Part shown: positions 6,640-14,622 of the stretch, piece by piece
Layout of the letters: the number at the start of each line of letters is the position of its first letter
Position numbering within the stretch: the stretch's first letter is position 1
Assembly: GCA_016869045.1 (NCBI GenBank)
Contig: VGFC01000008.1
Span: 1 to 46,754 of the forward strand
Length of the DNA: 46,754 nucleotides
Reading direction: 5' to 3'
Origin: Armatimonadota bacterium
GTDB lineage: Bacteria; Armatimonadota; Zipacnadia; Zipacnadales; VGFC01
The notes under the pieces: model-generated
Told to the model about the DNA's origin: nothing
The model's input: only the letters and a program-made list of their open reading frames with translations
Databases searched by the model: none
Program-made: the position numbers and the translations under genes

Positions 6640-8949
6640 CTATCGCTGATTGAAGCAGTACACGTACCCGTCGGTGCAGCCGACGACGACGACGCCGCCG
6701 CCGACGGCGGGGGAGGAGCGCACTTCGCCACCGAGCTCCCACTTCCAGATCTGGGCGCCGGTTTCGGCTTCGAGGGCGTAGAGGGAGCCGTCGTGGGAGC
6801 CGCAGTAGACCACGCCGCCGGAGACCGCCGGGCTGGACTGCACCCAATCGCCCGTTTGGAAGGTCCAGCGGCGCTCGCCGGTGGCGGCGTCGAGGGCGTA
6901 GATGGTTCGGTCGCGCGAGCCGATGTAGATCAGCCCGTTGGCGACCGCCGGCGAAGACTCGACGGGGCCGTCGGTGCGGAACTCCCAGCGCTTCTTGCCG
7001 GAGGCCGCGTCGATGCAGTAGACCCGGTGGTCCAGCGAGCCGACGACCACCGTGTTGTGGGTGTAGGCCGGCGTCCCGACGACCTCGTCGCCGGTCATGA
7101 AGGCCCAGAGCCGGGCGCCGCTCTCCACGCTCAGGGCGTAGACGTTGTGGTCGCGGGAGCCGATGAACACGGCGCCCTTCCACATCGCGGGCGAGGAGAG
7201 GATGCCCATCTCCGTGCGCGCCACCCACACGCGCCGGCCCGAGGCCGCGTCCACCGCGTACACGTTGCCATCCTGCGAGCCGAAGTACACAACCCCGCGC
7301 CAGACAGCCGGGGAGCTCTGGATCACATCGTGGGTGCCGAAGTCCCAGCGCGTCGCGCCCGTGCGGGCGTCGAGACACGCCAGGTGTCGCTCGAGCCCCA
7401 CGAAGACCTGCCGGCCCTCGGCGACGGCGGGTGACGAGTTCACCTCATAGCCGGTCTCGGTCTCCCACAGCAGAGCGCCCCGCCGGTCGATGGCGCACAG
7501 GCGCCCGTACTTGCCCGCCTGTTCCTGGCGTCCGCCGACGTAGACGATCCCGTCGGCCAGCGTCGGCGCCGCGAAGACCCACTTGCCCACGCGGAACTGC
7601 CACCGTTGGCCGAGCGGCGGGAGCACGTGTTCCGGCGTGTAGCCCGTCCGCACCACCGAGCAGCGGAACATCGGCCAGTTGTAGACCTGCGCGTCCGCAG
7701 CGCGCTTCCGCTTGGAGTGCGCGTAGGCCAGCGCGACCTCGTCGAGCGCCGCGCGGATCGTCGCGTTGGAGGGGTCCGCCTCATGGGCTGCGCGCAGCTT
7801 CCCGAGGGCCTGGCGCAGGTCCCCCGTCTCGCGGAGTCGCGTGCCTTCCTGGTAGAGCGCCTGGGCGTCGCCCTCGGTCAGGGGCGAGCCGTTCGTTGAT
7901 GCCATCGCCTCCGCTGAGGCGACCTCGACCGCTCCGTCCGCCCCCAGCTGAATCGCGGTGAACAGGTCCTCCGGGGCAGCCGCGCGCTGGGTGTCGATCG
8001 GCTGCATGCGCCCCGAGCAGACGTGGCAGGCCGGGTAGCGCTGCGTGCTCAGGAACCCGCACGCGCTGCAGGTGAACCGCGCGTTCCCCGTCCCGACCTC
8101 CTCCGCGACTTGCGTCAGGTCGGCCAGCACGTCCTCGAACCGCTGGTAGCGCTCATCGCGGCGCTTGGCGATGCACTTCAGCACCACGTCCTCCAGCGCC
8201 GCCGGGACGTCCGGGTTGCGGCGCCCTATGGAGGTCGGCTCCTTGTGCAGGATTGCGTTCATCAGGGCACCGAGGTTCGCCCCCGAGAAGGGGATCGTGG
8301 CGGTCAGCGCCTGGTACATCACCACGCCCAGGGAGTAGATGTCGCTCGTGCGGTCGGCCGAGCTCGCGTCCACGAACTGCTCCGGGGGCATGTACGTGTA
8401 CGTGCCCATGCCCGTGGCGGAGGGCGTCAGACGGGTGCTGGTGCCGTAGGCCTTGGCGAGACCGAAGTCCGTGATCTTGATGACCCCACGCCGCGTGAGC
8501 ATCAGGTTCCCGGGCTTGATGTCGCGGTGCACGACGCCGACGCTCGAACCCGGCGGGGCGCTGTTGTGCACGTGCGCCATGCCCCGGCACGATTGCAGGG
8601 CGTAGTCAAGGACTTGCGCCACCGCCAGGGGGGCTTCCGCCTCGAGGAGGGTCTGGAGGTCGGTGCCCTCGACATACTCCAGGAACAGGAAGGGCTGCCC
8701 GTGGATCTCGCGACAGATGATCGCTTGCACCACGTTCGGGTGATTCGGGATGTTCATCCAGGTCCGCGCCTCGGTCGCGAACCGGTTGATCATCTGCCGG
8801 TCTTCGAGCCCCTCCTCCTTGAGCGTCTTTACGGCGAAGCGCTTCTGGCTGAAGTCGTCCAGCACCACATACAGCAGGCTCATGCCGCCTCGGTGCTTCT
8901 CGACGACCTTGAACTGGTCGTCGATCTTGTCGCGCAGTTGGAACTCCAC
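6640..8949 (-). CDS. Ser/Thr protein kinase fused to zinc ribbon, TPR-like linker and PQQ-type beta-propeller
   Basis: A 769-residue protein from a GTG start at 8949. The Hanks-type kinase domain spans residues about 10-275. It has the catalytic Lys41 (FAVK), a probable helix-C Glu60, HRDIKPGN at 141-148 and DFG at 161-163, so the core catalytic residues are intact. The glycine loop is loose (RGGMSLLY). Next is a CxxC...CxxC zinc ribbon (CSACGF...CHVCSG, about 300-320), an alpha-helical TPR-like segment (about 360-415), and then at least seven PQQ-type propeller blades with the recurring pattern SSPAV..G.VY.GS.D..VYALDA. There is no membrane segment. The propeller probably senses a ligand or partner. 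It is next to a CHASE2 cyclase and a FecR protein, forming a signalling block. Confidence 0.95.
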   Translation of the reverse strand: MEFQLRDKIDDQFKVVEKHRGGMSLLYVVLDDFSQKRFAVKTLKEEGLEDRQMINRFATEARTWMNIPNHPNVVQAIICREIHGQPFLFLEYVEGTDLQTLLEAEAPLAVAQVLDYALQSCRGMAHVHNSAPPGSSVGVVHRDIKPGNLMLTRRGVIKITDFGLAKAYGTSTRLTPSATGMGTYTYMPPEQFVDASSADRTSDIYSLGVVMYQALTATIPFSGANLGALMNAILHKEPTSIGRRNPDVPAALEDVVLKCIAKRRDERYQRFEDVLADLTQVAEEVGTGNARFTCSACGFLSTQRYPACHVCSGRMQPIDTQRAAAPEDLFTAIQLGADGAVEVASAEAMASTNGSPLTEGDAQALYQEGTRLRETGDLRQALGKLRAAHEADPSNATIRAALDEVALAYAHSKRKRAADAQVYNWPMFRCSVVRTGYTPEHVLPPLGQRWQFRVGKWVFAAPTLADGIVYVGGRQEQAGKYGRLCAIDRRGALLWETETGYEVNSSPAVAEGRQVFVGLERHLACLDARTGATRWDFGTHDVIQSSPAVWRGVVYFGSQDGNVYAVDAASGRRVWVARTEMGILSSPAMWKGAVFIGSRDHNVYALSVESGARLWAFMTGDEVVGTPAYTHNTVVVGSLDHRVYCIDAASGKKRWEFRTDGPVESSPAVANGLIYIGSRDRTIYALDAATGERRWTFQTGDWVQSSPAVSGGVVYCGSHDGSLYALEAETGAQIWKWELGGEVRSSPAVGGGVVVVGCTDGYVYCFNQR

Positions 8950-9064
8950 GCTCGGTGACTCCAGCCTTGGGTGGTCGAACGCGTTCGAACCTGTTCTTCC
9001 CCAACAACCGTCGGCTCACACGCTCCCGCCCTGCCGCCCGGCCTCGACGTACGCTGCGAGAGCC

Positions 9065-11053
9065 TCAGGCCTCGTCGCCCCGCCTTCTGTCGATCTCGGT
9101 CCCGGGTTCCGGCTCGCGCTTGCCCAGGACGGCATAAGCCTTCACCGGCGCCGACAGACCTCGGATCGCCAGCGCTCCCATCGGCTGCGCCTTCAGCAGA
9201 TGCCCGACTTTCTCGTGCAAGGCCGACGAGATGAGTATATCCGTGTCCAACAGCCGGTTCTCCTCCTCCAGCCGGGAGGCCAGGTTCACCACGGTCCCCA
9301 TGCACGTATACTGCATCCGCCCCTGCGAGCCCGCGAAACCCACGAGCACTTCCCCCGTGTCGAGCCCCATTCCCACCCGCAGCCGCTCCATCCCGTACTG
9401 CCGCCACTCATCCGCGCGTTCGGCGATCTGTCGCTGCATCTCGATGGCCGCCAACACGGCTCGCTCGGCGTGGTCGGGCTGCAACGTGGGCGCCCCGAAG
9501 AACGCCAACATCCCGTCGCCCATGTACTTGTCGAGCGTCCCCCCGAACTGCCACACCACCTCGTGCATCAGCGAGAAGTAGCGGTTCAGCAGCGCCACGA
9601 CATCCTCCGGCTGCCTACGCTCGGCGTACGCCGTGAAGTCTCGGATGTCCGCGAACAGGACGGTGATCTCCCGCCGTTCCGCCTCGAACCCTTCGACCTT
9701 GCCCTCCTCGCCCGTCAGCTCCTCGACCACTTGCGGCGGCACGAACAGCCCGAAGGTGTGGGTGATTCGGTTCCGCTGGCGTTCCTCCGTCGCGAGTCGA
9801 TATAGCAGGATACCGAACAGGCAGGCCACGATCGCGATGTTGGGCGCGGCCATCGGCAGCAGGTACGCCGCGCGCGTGAACGTGACCGTACACACCGAGT
9901 TGTACCCCAGGAACGCGAGCAGGCTGACCACCGCGCCATAGGCCGGCCGCGTCAGGGCCAGGATCAGCCCCAACACCAGCCCGAAGGCCCCGGTGATCAC
10001 GAGATCGATCAGCGGCGCGGAGACTCGCAGGGCGCGCTGCTCCAGGAGGTTCGCGATCGCGGTCGCCTGCAGCTCTACCCCATAGTAGTTGGGGCCGAAC
10101 GGCGAGGCCCGCACATCCGTCTGGCTCCCTTCGGCCGTCTGCCCGACCACCACGATTTTCCCCCGCACCTCGTTCTCGGCCCGACGGCGGTTGAGAATGT
10201 CGGCCACAGACTTGCGTGGGATCGTGCCCGATGGACCGTAGAAATCCAGGAAGACCGTGCCCTGACCCATCAGCGGGATCGCCCCCTGGTCGCCCAGTGT
10301 GATGGAGCGCCCCGGGTCCAGCGCGATCTCCTCCGGCGCCACGCCGAGGTCACCCGCCGCTACGGTCAGCGCCAGCGAGGGATAGATGGCGTCCTCGAAC
10401 CGCGCGGCGAGGATGTACCACCGGAACACGCCGTCGCCGCAGTCCACCACATTGCCGAATCCCACGCCCTGGGCGCTGTCGGTGAACTCGGCCAGGGGCG
10501 GCGTAACGCCCTCATAGGTGACGAGCGACCCCTCCGTGCCCGGCTCGACGCGCACCGGCCAGGCGTGCTTCCGGAATGCCGCCATCCGGTCCTTCTGCAC
10601 CCGTTCTCCGGAATCGGCGCGGCCGATCCACCCGTGGTACACGCAACCCAGCCGCCGCATCGTCGCCGCGAGCTTCCTGTCGGAGCTGATGTCCTCCGGC
10701 GCGCTCCCCTGCGGCTCGGCCAGGAACATGTCGAAGACGATCGCCCGGGCGCCACCCTCGTGCAGGGCCTCGGCCAGCTCCGCCAGCTTCTCCCGCGGCC
10801 ACGGCCACCGGCCGATCTGCTGGAGACTGTCGTCGTCCACTGCCGCGATCATCAGATCGGGGGGCGGCTTCCGCGTCGCCCGGAGCTGATAGCGCCAGTC
10901 GATCGTCTTCATCTCCAGCAGGTCGAACAAGGCCTTCCACGGCGTGACCCCCTGCCCCCATGTCAAGTTGGCCAGGATGACGCTCGTGGTGATCGAGAAC
11001 GCGATCAGCAGGCTCCACCGCCGGTATCGCGTCGCGAACAGGAACCGGAACAT
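9065..11053 (-). CDS. CHASE2-domain class III adenylate cyclase
   Basis: A 662-residue membrane protein. The frame extends to 11332, but MFRFLFATRYRR at 11053 is preceded by GGAG and starts the natural first membrane helix. Order: one N-terminal TM (about 12-30), an extracytoplasmic CHASE2 sensor (about 45-325), three TM helices (about 330-410), and a cytoplasmic cyclase domain (about 445-640). The two metal-binding Asp are present (LFADIRDF and MGDGML), as are the adenine-specifying Lys (TLDKYMGDG) and the transition-state Asn/Arg pair (VNLASR). The second specificity position is Thr (CMGTVVN) instead of Asp. A Lys/Thr pair is the hallmark of class IIIb adenylate cyclases, some of which respond to bicarbonate. 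It is divergent from a FecR-domain gene, a common pairing with CHASE2 cyclases. Confidence 0.94.
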   Translation of the reverse strand: MFRFLFATRYRRWSLLIAFSITTSVILANLTWGQGVTPWKALFDLLEMKTIDWRYQLRATRKPPPDLMIAAVDDDSLQQIGRWPWPREKLAELAEALHEGGARAIVFDMFLAEPQGSAPEDISSDRKLAATMRRLGCVYHGWIGRADSGERVQKDRMAAFRKHAWPVRVEPGTEGSLVTYEGVTPPLAEFTDSAQGVGFGNVVDCGDGVFRWYILAARFEDAIYPSLALTVAAGDLGVAPEEIALDPGRSITLGDQGAIPLMGQGTVFLDFYGPSGTIPRKSVADILNRRRAENEVRGKIVVVGQTAEGSQTDVRASPFGPNYYGVELQATAIANLLEQRALRVSAPLIDLVITGAFGLVLGLILALTRPAYGAVVSLLAFLGYNSVCTVTFTRAAYLLPMAAPNIAIVACLFGILLYRLATEERQRNRITHTFGLFVPPQVVEELTGEEGKVEGFEAERREITVLFADIRDFTAYAERRQPEDVVALLNRYFSLMHEVVWQFGGTLDKYMGDGMLAFFGAPTLQPDHAERAVLAAIEMQRQIAERADEWRQYGMERLRVGMGLDTGEVLVGFAGSQGRMQYTCMGTVVNLASRLEEENRLLDTDILISSALHEKVGHLLKAQPMGALAIRGLSAPVKAYAVLGKREPEPGTEIDRRRGDEA

Positions 11054-11242
11054 GCCCGCTCCGTCAACTCCCTCTTGTCGCCCGATGCGAACAGTGTACC
11101 ACGAACCTGCGTTAGAGGAAAGCGGAGCACGCGTTTGGCCTCCGCCCCGGTCGGGTAGAACAGGGGATGGACCGAGCCCGGTGGCGGGCTCGTGTATCAT
11201 TGTGTCGGCTGCCAGACGCCGGCGCACGGGAGGCGGGAACCA

Positions 11243-11902
11243 GTGCGACGAGCTGCGGTCCTTTTCATCATCGTGTTCGTGCTCATCGTCTTCTCGGCCA
11301 TCCTGCTCACCAATTCCATCACCATCGTGCAACGGATCGCCCGGATCAGCAACGTGCGCGGCTCGGTCGAGCTCCAGCCGCTGGGCGCCGAGGCCTTCAA
11401 GCCCGTCACGAGTGACCGGAATGTCCGTTCGGGCGCCGTGCTACGCACGGGCGCGGATGGCCGGGCGACGCTCCGCTGGTCTGACGGCACGAGCATCCGC
11501 GTGGCGCCTAATACCACCCTGACGATCGACAAGTGCCGCTTCGACAAGCGCCGCGAGTCGAGCCTCTCCCAGTTCACGCTCTCCGCCGGCCGCGTGTGGG
11601 TCCACGTCGTCAAGCTGCTCTCGGCCGAGTCGAAGTTCGAGATCAGCACGCCGACCGCGACGGCGGGCGTGCGCGGCACCGCCTTCGCCATCGACGTTGC
11701 CACCGACGGCGCCACGAACGTGCTGGTCTACGAGGGCAGGGTCGAGGTGCACGCCGGGAGCAAGCCCTTTGGCGTGAAGCAGGGGCAGGCCCTCGCCATC
11801 GCCAAGGGCGGCGACACCTCGCTCCGCGAACTCAGCGACAAGGAGCGCGCCGAGGGCGAGGAGGCCCTCGCCGACACCTCCGGTCCCCCGCCCAGCGGCT
11901 AA
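11243..11902 (+). CDS. Membrane-anchored FecR-domain protein
   Basis: A 219-residue protein. The GTG at 11243 follows GGGAGG with about 8 nt spacing and gives a clean start (MRRAAVLFIIVFVLIVFSA); the frame is open further upstream without a better site. One N-terminal TM anchor (about 5-27) precedes a FecR-type beta domain. That domain includes the strands VRSGAVLRTGADGRATLRW and FEISTPTATAGVRGTAFAI, where the TP...GVRGT motif is the hallmark. FecR domains in this context are periplasmic or surface sensors rather than iron-dicitrate regulators. It is divergent from the CHASE2 cyclase across a 189-bp shared promoter region, which suggests joint regulation or function. Confidence 0.92.
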   Translation: MRRAAVLFIIVFVLIVFSAILLTNSITIVQRIARISNVRGSVELQPLGAEAFKPVTSDRNVRSGAVLRTGADGRATLRWSDGTSIRVAPNTTLTIDKCRFDKRRESSLSQFTLSAGRVWVHVVKLLSAESKFEISTPTATAGVRGTAFAIDVATDGATNVLVYEGRVEVHAGSKPFGVKQGQALAIAKGGDTSLRELSDKERAEGEEALADTSGPPPSG

Positions 11903-11953
11903 GCCTCTCGGTGGGAGGGGCTTCAGACCCGATGCCTTCTCTGGGAGGGGAAC

Positions 11954-13402
11954 ATGCGCTTTGTCCGTCTCACCCTCTGCCTCACGCCCCTATGCCTGAC
12001 TACCCTCCTTCTGATCTCACCCAGCCCTTCGCGATCCGAGCCCACCTTCACCGATCGCACGACTGAACTCGGCCTGACGTTGGCGAACGAGGCGGCGTGC
12101 TGGGCGGACCTCAACAACGACGGCTGGGTTGACCTCTGCGCGGGGGGCGTCGTCTGGCGGAACGACGGCGGCCACGGCTTCACCCGCCTCGCTGAGGGGC
12201 TGGGAACCGTCGTCGCTGCGGACTACGACAACGACGGCTTCGTGGATCTGTTCTCCTGGTCGCAGCTGCGGGTCTACCACAACGATGACGGCGCAGCCTT
12301 CACCTCCATCCCAATGCCCGAGCTGCCGCAGTGCAGCTCGCGGGGCGCCTGCTGGGGCGACCTCAACAACGACGGCTTCGTGGACTTGTACGTCGGCGGC
12401 TACGAGGTCTGGGACACGCAGACGACCTTCCCCGACATGATCCTGATGAACGAGGGCGGCCGGGCCTTCCGGCTGGCCTGGAGCGAGACTCGCTACCGCG
12501 CGCGAGGCGTCACGGCCTGCGACTTCGACCGCGACGGCGACCTTGACGTGTATGTCTCAAACTACCGCCTCCAGCCCAACCTCCTGTGGCGGAACGATGG
12601 CACCGGGGTCTTCGAGGACGTCGCCGCGGCGTACAATGCGGTTGCCACATCCTCAGGCTTCGAGGGGGGCCACTCCATCGGCGCCGCGTGGGGCGACTTC
12701 GACAACGACGGGGAGATCGACCTGTTCGCCGGCAACTTCGCGCACGTGGACGACCGCGGCGACCAACCCAAGTCCCGCTTCCTGCGCAACCTCGGCGCGG
12801 CGGCGGGTCACGTCTTCGAGGACCGCGGCACCTGCGGCGTCTTCTACCAGGAGTCCTACGCCAGCCCCGCCGCAGGCGACTTCGATAACGACGGCGACCT
12901 CGATCTCCACTTCACCACGGTGTATGGCACGGCGTCCTTTGGCCGACCGAACTGCCCCGTCCTCTTCCGCAACGACGGCGCCTTCACGTTCACCGACGCA
13001 ACCTCAGCGGCCGGCCTCGCCGAGCAGCCGCCTACCTACCAGGCCGCTTGGGCCGACTTCGACAACGACGGCGACCTCGACCTCGCGACCGCCGGCAAGC
13101 TGTTCGTCAATGAGGGCACGCCGGGGCACTGGCTGAAGGTCCGACTGGAGGGCGACGGCCAGAAGGTCAACCGCTCCGCCATCGGCGCGCAGGTGCGGGT
13201 CCTGCTGCCCGACCACACGCTCACGCGTCAGGTCGAGGCCGGCACCGGAGAGGGGAACCAGAACGACCTCACCCTCCACTTCGGCCTGGGCGACCACACG
13301 GGCCCTGTCCGGCTGGAAGTCACCTGGCCGGGCGGCGCCGTCCGCAAGCTCAGGGGCGTGAAGGTGGACCGCCTCGCAACCATCCGCCGTCCTGGGGACT
13401 AG
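11954..13402 (+). CDS. Secreted FG-GAP/VCBS repeat protein with C-terminal ASPIC/UnbV domain
   Basis: A 482-residue secreted protein with a signal peptide (MRFVRLTLCLTPLCLTTLLL). It is built from at least seven calcium-binding repeats of the form DxDNDGxxDL (DLNNDGWVDL, DYDNDGFVDLF, DLNNDGFVDLY, DFDRDGDLDVY, DFDNDGEIDLF, DFDNDGDLDLH, DFDNDGDLDLA), which fold as an integrin-alpha-like beta-propeller. The last roughly 90 residues (GHWLKVRLEG, RSAIGAQVRV, LHFGLG, LEVTWPGG) match the ASPIC/UnbV domain, so the protein belongs to the CRTAC-like family. The function of these proteins is largely unknown; adhesion or surface binding is plausible. GGGAGGGG upstream of ATG 11954 supports the start. The gene sits 51 bp after the FecR gene on the same strand. 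Confidence 0.94.
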   Translation: MRFVRLTLCLTPLCLTTLLLISPSPSRSEPTFTDRTTELGLTLANEAACWADLNNDGWVDLCAGGVVWRNDGGHGFTRLAEGLGTVVAADYDNDGFVDLFSWSQLRVYHNDDGAAFTSIPMPELPQCSSRGACWGDLNNDGFVDLYVGGYEVWDTQTTFPDMILMNEGGRAFRLAWSETRYRARGVTACDFDRDGDLDVYVSNYRLQPNLLWRNDGTGVFEDVAAAYNAVATSSGFEGGHSIGAAWGDFDNDGEIDLFAGNFAHVDDRGDQPKSRFLRNLGAAAGHVFEDRGTCGVFYQESYASPAAGDFDNDGDLDLHFTTVYGTASFGRPNCPVLFRNDGAFTFTDATSAAGLAEQPPTYQAAWADFDNDGDLDLATAGKLFVNEGTPGHWLKVRLEGDGQKVNRSAIGAQVRVLLPDHTLTRQVEAGTGEGNQNDLTLHFGLGDHTGPVRLEVTWPGGAVRKLRGVKVDRLATIRRPGD

Positions 13403-13455
13403 GCCGTTGGAGGGGCCGCATGGCCGAAGGCCATCCGGCCCGACGTTTCGCCGCA

Positions 13456-13484
13456 TTGACCGTCCCTCGCCGCAATGTTAGAAT
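13456..13484 (+). promoter_or_regulatory. Sigma70-type promoter before the Trm112-like/GT2/ligase operon
   Basis: The -35 hexamer is TTGACC at 13456 and the -10 hexamer is TAGAAT at 13479, with 17 bp spacing. The site lies 39 bp before the ATG of the Trm112-like gene. Confidence 0.7.
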
Positions 13485-13522
13485 GCGCCCGTTGCACGAA
13501 GCCACGGAATGGGTGACGCCCC

Positions 13523-13720
13523 ATGGTTGACAAAGAGCTGCTGGAAATCCTGGCCTGCCCGAAGTGCAAGCAGCCCGTCGAGTATGACGAGAAGGCGGAG
13601 CGGATCGTCTGCACCAGCGCCGAGTGCGGTCTGCGCTATCCCGTCCGTGATGGGATTCCCATCATGCTCATCGACGAGGCCGAGGACCCCCGCGCGGGCA
13701 AGACCGATGAGGGCTCATGA
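13523..13720 (+). CDS. Trm112-family zinc-ribbon protein
   Basis: A 65-residue protein starting MVDKELLEILACPKCK. The CPKC and CTSAECGL pairs and the YPVRDGIPIMLIDEA segment are diagnostic of bacterial Trm112/YcaR-type proteins. These bind zinc and act as small chaperone-like partners of methyltransferases in eukaryotes and archaea; the bacterial role is poorly defined, and they are often encoded next to LPS or envelope genes. Its last codons overlap the start of the next gene (ATGA, 13717-13720), so translation is probably coupled to the glycosyltransferase. A sigma70-type promoter lies directly upstream. Confidence 0.93.
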   Translation: MVDKELLEILACPKCKQPVEYDEKAERIVCTSAECGLRYPVRDGIPIMLIDEAEDPRAGKTDEGS

Positions 13721-14622
13721 CGGCCGGGCCGGTCCGCATCACCCTGTGCATCGTCTCGTGGAATGTGCGGGACGACCTCCTCGCGTGCGTCGCAAGCCTC
13801 GTTGACGCCGCCTCGGGCCTTCAGGCGGAGGTCATCGTCGTTGACAACGCCTCGACGGACGACACGATCGAGGTCCTGGAGGACCGCTTTCCCCGGGTCC
13901 ACGTCATCCGCAACCCCTCGAACCGTGGTTTCGCGGCTGCGACGAATCAGGCGATGGCGGAGGCCTCGGGCGAGTACCTGCTGCTGCTGAATCCCGACAC
14001 GATCCTGCCGCCCGGCGCGCTGCCGGAGCTGCTGGGAGTAGCGGACGCGAATCCCGAGGCCGGGATCGTCGCGCCCAAGCTCTTGAACCCCGACGGGAGT
14101 CTCCAGCAGTCATGCCGTCGCTTCCCGACCCCCGCCGCCGCGCTGTTCCGCCACACATTGCTCGGCCGCCTCTTCCCGCGGAACCGTTGGGCCGCCGAGT
14201 ACGTCATGGCAGAATGGGGGCATGATGCGGTGCGTGAGGTGGATTGGGCCTCGGGCGCGTGTCTGCTGATCCGCCGCGACTTGTACGAGGCGATCGGGCC
14301 GCTGGATGAGGGCTTCTTCTGGGGGAGCGAGGACGTGGACTACTGCTACCGGGCGCACGTGGCCGGACGCCAGGTCCTCTACACCCCCCAGCCTGCGGTC
14401 GTCCACAAGATCGGCGCCAGCACCAACCAGGCTCCCGTCCGCACGATCCTCAACTTCCACCGCAGCATGGCGCGCCTGTACCGCAAGCACATGGCGCACA
14501 GCGTGCTCGACTTCGCGGTCATCACCTTCGGCGTCGCGTTGCGCGCCGGACTGCTGATCGCCTCCTGGTGGCTTCGCGACCTGTGCGCCCGCGTGCTGTC
14601 GCTCGTGCGGGGTAGAGGCTGA
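13717..14622 (+). CDS. Family 2 glycosyltransferase (rhamnosyltransferase-like)
   Basis: A 301-residue GT-A enzyme. The N-terminal nucleotide-binding segment is LCIVSWNVRDDLLACVASL, followed by VIVVDNASTDDT, NRGFAAATN and the DxD-like LLLNPDT. The acceptor-side catalytic stretch includes ASGACLLIRRDL and FFWGSEDVDYCYR (an ED dyad expected to supply the base). This pattern matches WbbL-type GT2 enzymes that add rhamnose or similar sugars to cell-surface glycans. A C-terminal hydrophobic helix (VITFGVALRAGLLIASWWL) suggests membrane association. It is overlapped by the Trm112-like gene in front and the O-antigen-ligase-like gene behind, so all three form one translationally coupled surface-glycan operon. 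Confidence 0.95.
   Translation: MTAGPVRITLCIVSWNVRDDLLACVASLVDAASGLQAEVIVVDNASTDDTIEVLEDRFPRVHVIRNPSNRGFAAATNQAMAEASGEYLLLLNPDTILPPGALPELLGVADANPEAGIVAPKLLNPDGSLQQSCRRFPTPAAALFRHTLLGRLFPRNRWAAEYVMAEWGHDAVREVDWASGACLLIRRDLYEAIGPLDEGFFWGSEDVDYCYRAHVAGRQVLYTPQPAVVHKIGASTNQAPVRTILNFHRSMARLYRKHMAHSVLDFAVITFGVALRAGLLIASWWLRDLCARVLSLVRGRG

Noticed and set aside
5548-7434. A 628-codon plus-strand open frame opposite the FAD oxidoreductase and kinase
   Set aside because: It spans two well-supported minus-strand genes and has no motif of its own.
8973-8991. The near-palindrome GGTCGAACGCGTTCGAACC as an operator site
   Set aside because: It is imperfect and single, in a 115-bp gap between two same-strand genes, with no matching regulator in the window.
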